From: Mucilaginibacter saanensis
GTDB taxonomy: Bacteria > Bacteroidota > Bacteroidia > Sphingobacteriales > Sphingobacteriaceae
Direction: 5' to 3'
Length of the DNA: 64,000 nucleotides
NCBI RefSeq assembly: GCF_014200575.1
Contig: NZ_JACHBZ010000015.1
Coordinates: 71,877-135,876 of the forward strand
Made by a program: the position numbers and the translations under genes. Positions 63,934 to 64,000 of this stretch are shown one piece after another. The notes under the pieces are model-generated. The model was not told where the DNA came from and did not search any database. It saw only the letters and a program-made list of their open reading frames with translations. How positions within the stretch are numbered: the first letter of the stretch is position 1; each line of letters begins with the position of its first letter.

Positions 63934-64000
63934 GATTCCGGGGCAAGCTGACCACCAATTCCGGGGCAAACTGACCAGGGGATTCCGGGACAAACTGACC
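63934..64000 (-). mobile_element. Tandem repeats resembling an IS21-family terminus (element continues outside)
   Basis: Three copies of ATTCCGGGRCAARCTGACC occur at 63934-63953, 63957-63976 and 63981-64000, spaced 23-24 bases. Repeated motifs of this kind (TGGTCAGTTTGCCCCGGAAT on the other strand) characterise the ends of IS21-type elements in Bacteroidota. No transposase gene is inside the window, so the element itself, if present, lies to the right. The space 63735-63933 has no gene I can support. Confidence 0.55.

Noticed and set aside
63754..63993. 79-codon minus-strand frame at the right edge
   Set aside because: The first third is the translation of IS21-like terminal repeats, and no start codon lies after them.

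Overview
This 64 kb window looks like chromosomal DNA of a Bacteroidota member, most likely a Sphingobacteriaceae close to Mucilaginibacter or Pedobacter. Reasons: a SusC/SusD pair, OMP_b-brl and DUF3078 outer-membrane proteins, TlpA-like thioredoxins with a DUF4369-type N-terminus, a HAD phosphatase fused to phosphoglycerate-dehydrogenase/ACT segments, TAnnTTTG promoter boxes with little Shine-Dalgarno signal, and moderate GC. The species assignment is inference; no rRNA or tRNA gene was found.

Layout. 1-6.9 kb: surface-polysaccharide genes (a truncated GT9, two GT4s, an MsbA-like ABC exporter, a DUF5672 protein, a GT2-like protein) with a degenerate second copy of the 5' part of the exporter gene. 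7-13 kb: an outer-membrane barrel protein, a GH3 NagZ-like hydrolase and a 1055-residue UvrD-type helicase with an AddB-like iron-sulfur nuclease tail. 12.9-13.85 kb: a dead REP-associated tyrosine transposase surrounded by its REP palindromes. 13.85-24.6 kb: mostly housekeeping and peptidase genes (two M28, one M13, RidA, RecG, an MFS transporter, a tryptophan-2,3-dioxygenase-like protein) separated by interspersed repeats. 24.7-36.6 kb: a universal stress protein, a SerB-like phosphatase that carries a phosphoglycerate dehydrogenase lacking its NAD domain, an AT-rich orphan, a short-chain epimerase, an arginase-fold protein with altered metal ligands, tandem TlpA paralogues, PurD, a thioesterase, AraC and a quinone-type oxidoreductase. 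36.8-43.7 kb: envelope proteins and a Gfo/Idh/MocA + DUF6807 pair.

44-54 kb is a nutrient-uptake block: SusC/SusD, an AraC gene remnant, and a siderophore-type TonB receptor preceded by a 23-bp palindrome, then DoxX and an alpha/beta hydrolase. 54-58.8 kb holds a probable rifamycin phosphotransferase, a methionine aminopeptidase paralogue and an AraC regulator. 59-63.5 kb is a five-gene ECF sigma / anti-sigma / two small membrane proteins / outer-membrane barrel locus flanked by two similar direct repeats that each follow a hairpin. The right edge runs into tandem ~20-bp repeats that resemble an IS21-family end.

Most interesting: the boxed ECF-sigma locus, the domain-deleted SerB-PGDH-ACT protein, the transporter-gene relic, and the RAYT/REP island with a nested palindrome at the point where the transposase reading frame breaks.
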